From NCBI GenBank assembly GCA_003952965.2, contig RXIC02000436.1:62001-126000 (forward strand): DNA of 64,000 nt, given 5' to 3'. Below, in pieces: positions 59,679 to 64,000 of the stretch. Numbering within the stretch: the stretch's first letter is position 1; each line of letters begins with the position of its first letter. The position numbers and the translations under genes were made by a program. The stretch comes from Morella rubra (taxonomy: Eukaryota; Streptophyta; Magnoliopsida; Fagales; Myricaceae). Under the pieces are notes generated by a model. It was not told the DNA's origin. It saw only the letters and a program-made list of their open reading frames with translations, and searched no databases.

Positions 59679-62600
59679 TTGCAACTGTCAGAGGTAATGC
59701 TTGTGCAACTTTTTAATGTTAATCTAAACTTCATAGGGTTATTATTGAAACTACTTTTCTTTCCTCTGCAGCTTGAATGATGAATCACTTTCAAGGTGGT
59801 TAACATACTGAGCCAAATCAGAAGTATTTAGGAGTGTTGTAAGGAAATGTTGGAGACCATAGAATTTAGAATTTAGAATTTAGAAATTTTGTTCTTTGCA
59901 GCGAAGGTTGTCTTTCAGAGACTGTAGGTTTCATCAAGAAATTTTGTTTTGTGTATTATTCCGATGGCAAGAACTTAGGCCAGCTATCCAATATGGTGTA
60001 TTGGATTTCTCTGTTTAAATTGAGAAATATAAGGATTCATAAATGCTTTAAAGAGAGGAAAAGAATTACTACATATTAACATTTCCAAAAACCCAATCAA
60101 GGTTGGAGAAAGAGAACTCTGATTAGGTCTGGACTCTGGGGGATTCTGAGAGTAAAGCAAGATTAGAGAGAGGAAGTGGATCCCGAGCTTGTGGTGGAGG
60201 AAATCGAATCGACATCATTTTTTATGGGTCGTATGCACCGTGAGGTTGAAATGTTGAAATCCATTACGACTTGCAAAACGACACGTCAACAGCCATGCCA
60301 TGATCCCTTAGCGAGTGCTATTCTTTCCCATTTCCTTTAGAATTCAATCCGGCCTGCGCCAAATCTCTTGGGGAGGGCTTAACGATAGCGATATCAGTAA
60401 TTAGTTATCTTCGATTTTCCAACTTGTTTCCTATTATTTACCTTCGAGATTGTTAGTGTTAATTAGCAGCCCATGGAAAGATGTGATACACCATGAGCCT
60501 CTTTTGTTTTTTGGTGAGCGAATGCCTTTGTCGCTCTTTTACTTGTTTGGACCTCTGGTCCTTTGTTACCCCTTTGCCCTCCTGGCCCCAACCTCCATTT
60601 TTGACACCGTTTCAGCCCCAGTTATGGTAGCCGGGTCAGATTAGATGTTGCAATTTTTACTTAAATTATACAGTACAATTTAAAAATAGATAGACATAAT
60701 AATTATACTTTATTATAATATTTATGTTATTCAAAACTTTACATGAACAGCATTAAAATATTTTAGAATCTATCTATTGTATCTATCTCTCTTTATATTA
60801 TATGATGTAGAGTCTATTACATTTATTTTTTTTTAAATTACATAATACAATTCAGATAAAAAATTACTTAATACAGTAATTTAAATTATACAATACGATT
60901 CGGATAAAAAATTGTAAAAAAATTAGATTCAACGGGTCTTGGGGCCCACGCTTACCCAAACGTCCATGAAGCACTGACAGTTCCTGATGAGGAACACCGT
61001 GACGTTACAGCCTGTCCAAGGTTGTGATCACGCGTGGGCTAACCCGTGGACGACAAGGCTACGATAGTATTGCTTCAGGTATTGTGTCCGAGTCCACCCA
61101 AGAGATCCACTTGGCCCCATACTAGTCCATCTTCGGGCGTAGGTTCCAATTGTGGTCGTGAATCCGACGAATAGTCAACATAAGCCAAAAAACGACCGAT
61201 GTCGATGGGACTCTTTCCCAGGAGACGACTGTGATTCACTCCCCAGGAGAACACGACCATGTGCTTGGGCGACGAAATGGATGATGCTTCAGCCAATACA
61301 TGTAACTTGGAGTTCAGGCACAGAGCTGGTCAAAAATTTATATGGATTCCTTAATCATCCTTTCGGCGTTAAGAAAGGAAAGGTTAAGATATTAAATAAA
61401 TCGCTAAGAATCTTAAGATAGGCCCTTGTGAGGAATAAAGATCAATTCCGCGCATTGTTTAGACACTAATAATTTATATTCCCTGAGGTGGTCAATTAGG
61501 GCAGTTAGCTCATGCTGCAATATATTAAGAAGTAGATAGAGTAGACACCACCACCATAAAGGAAATCTTATTCTCATTCTTGATTTTACTGGTTTGAGAC
61601 CCCTACTGCTTCTTGTCTTCAGACCTATTTCCCGATCCAGTACATGCCCCCAGGCCCCAGCTGCATCACTCTTGCCGCTTTGTCGCCTGATCAAGAGTTG
61701 AAGCAGACGACGTAAACTATTGAGCCTACTTCCGAGTGGCATTTGGCTAGCCATTTGACCTGTCGTCTCTGCCTAGCTTTAGTCCCTTCTAATTATGGTA
61801 GTTTTCTCTTCGTCTGCACTAGGAAGTTCAGGCCACTGTTTCTTCATGTGCGCGCATGCGATAGAGAAAAAGTGAGTATCCAATACAAATCGAGCCGTGG
61901 ATAAGAAGATTACGAGAATCTGCTTTAATTATAGACTTGAAATGGGTTTTTTTTTTTGTCAAAAAACTTGAAATGGGTTTCAATCTGGGACAGATCGTCT
62001 CTCAAACGATCATTCGGCAGTAGCAAAGTGTACTGTTTCGGGTTATTATATATACTTATAGCACTGCACCAGCTGGGTTGCAACCTGATGAGGTAAATCT
62101 TAATCATCATTAATAATTTGTTCGAAGTAGGTATGAAAATCAAACGAGTAAGTAGGTAAGAATGTCCCCTAGCATCCCTTATTTTCGAATGCTTTTCACT
62201 TATTCTTCCAAAACCTCTTTGACTTGCGTAAATTACGTACTTTTTCAAGTTCCGAATCTCTAATAATACCCAATTTTGAGAAAACCACTTCTATAAATAA
62301 TGCCCATATATAGGATAGACCAAAAGATTATTTCTCAAATAACATTCATCCATATAAGTTGCCAAAATAATTAAACAAGAGAGCAAGCGAAATCGATCGT
62401 AGTTCAAAACTGTACTTCACACGTGCTTCAAAGTATAGGAACCAAAATGGTAGTATATCTTACTTCCTATCCCCCATCTACACAGGCATCATCACCTTTG
62501 CTTGGAAGTGATGATGGCACAAAAACAATGCAAAAGACAGTAGCTTTTAAAGGAATGGATGGGTGTTTTAGTCTAAAGTACCCACATACCCTGTTAGTTC

Positions 62601-64000
62601 TTCTTCCCCTTTTTTCAAGCATTTAGAAGCAAATTAACGTGGATTAATTATAATTCCGATGGTAACCCGTCAACCGCAGCACTAATATTTTTCATGCACT
62701 AATGAACGGTTGAGATTTTCATTATTATCCCTAACAAGGAACAGAACGTGGTGGGTTCAATCTTGCCTTGGGGGCGCAAAAAGAATCAGAAGCTAATCAG
62801 ATTGCGCTATCATGGACGTAAAATATTATCGAGTGGCTAGCACCTTTTTGTATACCTATTTTCTTGCTTTTCAGTGTAACCCTCCAGCAACTAGCAACCT
62901 AAGGAATAAGACAAGAAACATAATCATTTGACTGAGATCGAACTCGCCCAAAACAGTCGACATCACAGCTCACATGATCACTATAAGAACAGTAAAATCC
63001 ACATGCTCGGACATGTTGCCATGATGTTGGTCTTAGAGGCAACATCCATTCCCAGAGAGGGAGACATTCCTGGCAATCAACACAATCGTTAGGTGTCGCG
63101 TTCAAGCACCAACCTACGACTGCTAACTATCCTAGGGCATATATATCGAAGCCAAAAAGAACCAGCAGAGAGAGAGAGATTCGTCGATTCTGTTTGACCA
63201 AGTAAAAGTGTTGAGGAGAATGCCAGAGAGCATATCATGGAATTTAGAGATGTTTGGAAGGACGAGGGAACGGAAAGACTGGGCACCATCCACTTGGAGG
63301 CCTTGCCTTTACTGCCCAAGTGTCTTATTCTAAGGAAACAGACAGGATTTCCGTTCCATTGCAGTTATGTGTCTTTCGTAACGAATAGACCTACTTTACA
63401 GAAGTTAAAAAAAGAAAGAAAATTGTAAACAGATAATTAAATGACTACTACTAAAGCCATCTCTCTCTTTCTCATTTTAAGCCACTCTAATATGATGTTT
63501 TCAATTAGGTAAATATGAAAGCCGGCAACATTGTCCTTTCATTCTGACCATTTTGTTCTCCCACTTGCTGTATAATTATAGATTCTAACTGTATTTGAGA
63601 AAGAATTGCTGTAAAGACAAGACATTATCAAGGATGTTAATGGTTATGATTGATTAGTTGTGTGAAAAGCATCCTTTAATTAAGGTTAATAAACAAACGG
63701 AGTAAATTCATTGGCAAATGGGGAAATTTTTTTAATTTTTCCTTTTAAAAATGCAGGCTTTACTTCTGTTGGGTGGTAGATTTTTTCTCTCTTTCTCCGT
63801 TTTCCCTACATTTGATTTTGTGAATTTTAAGCCATCAAACTGAATGGCATATAGCGCCCACGAAAAACGGTAAAAACGAATTAAAGGGTAATATTGTAAT
63901 TCTGAGCAATCTCTGTCTCATAGAGACGCCAAAATCAGTTAATTCAAACGGGAAGTGAAAGCCAGGAAAACAAACGGAAGACAGAGCCTGAAAAAATCCA
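59679..64000. other. 3' flank of ribophorin I and gene-poor DNA to the window end
   Basis: About 300 bp of likely 3' UTR is followed by DNA with no recognised gene. Minus-strand ORFs at 61413-61754 (113 codons), 61075-61296 and 63089-63319 have somewhat balanced composition but no family I know, no splice partners and no clear promoter. The last ~150 bp (from 63,850) could be the promoter or leader of a gene beyond the window. Confidence 0.45.

Noticed and set aside
63089-63319. 76-codon minus-strand ORF and a plus-strand frame reading PR-MPESISWN-like text that recalls PPR proteins
   Set aside because: Too short, no repeat of the PPR unit, and no supporting exon nearby.
1-64000. tRNA, rRNA, CRISPR or bacterial-type operon features
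   Set aside because: Scanned by eye for tRNA B-box-like GGTTCGAATCC, rRNA segments and regularly spaced repeats; none found, and the window is clearly plant nuclear DNA.

Overview
This is nuclear DNA of a flowering plant, most likely a woody eudicot; the species cannot be named from the sequence. The evidence is spliced genes with GT-AG introns, AT-rich intergenic DNA full of small inverted-repeat transposons, and proteins that look like typical eudicot family members (PAL, plant synaptotagmin, NPH3/RPT2-like, WAV3/EDA40-type RING-VWA). Every intron-exon model was built by hand from splice sites, reading-frame phase and recalled family alignments. No search was run.

Layout. 1-0.7 kb: the broken edge of a hAT-type transposase on the minus strand, with short tandem repeats. 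1.5-5.25 kb: a complete two-exon phenylalanine ammonia-lyase gene (minus strand) with a TATA box, AC/P-box-like elements and two G-boxes upstream. 5.7-29 kb: about 23 kb of gene-poor DNA holding at least seven inverted-repeat elements, two or three Tourist-like MITEs and a 1.24-kb non-autonomous hAT element with a perfect 8-bp target-site duplication. The only gene candidate there is a small secreted Cys-rich peptide (22.0-22.4 kb, minus). 29.2-34.1 kb: a 12-exon synaptotagmin-3-like gene (plus). 34-40 kb: no gene recognised. 40.5-44.1 kb: a two-exon RING/VWA E3 ligase (plus) with an upstream ORF in its leader region. 45.6-46.5 kb: a three-exon COX16-like mitochondrial assembly factor (minus), convergent with the RING gene. 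48.0-52.3 kb: a four-exon BTB/NPH3 gene (minus). 54.1-59.7 kb: ribophorin I, subunit 1 of the oligosaccharyltransferase (plus), carrying an internal tandem duplication of two exons and their introns. 59.7-64 kb: no gene recognised.

The genes do not form an operon or an obvious cluster; this is ordinary mixed housekeeping and signalling content: phenylpropanoid entry (PAL), ER-plasma membrane tethering (SYT3), ubiquitin ligases (RING/VWA, and BTB/NPH3 as a probable CUL3 adaptor), cytochrome oxidase assembly (COX16) and N-glycosylation (ribophorin I). The most unusual signals are the near-perfect exon duplication in ribophorin I, an 866-bp foldback element with a GC-rich core, an 860-bp foldback whose arms each hold a direct repeat, and the upstream ORF of the RING gene. 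I found no convincing new multi-gene system.
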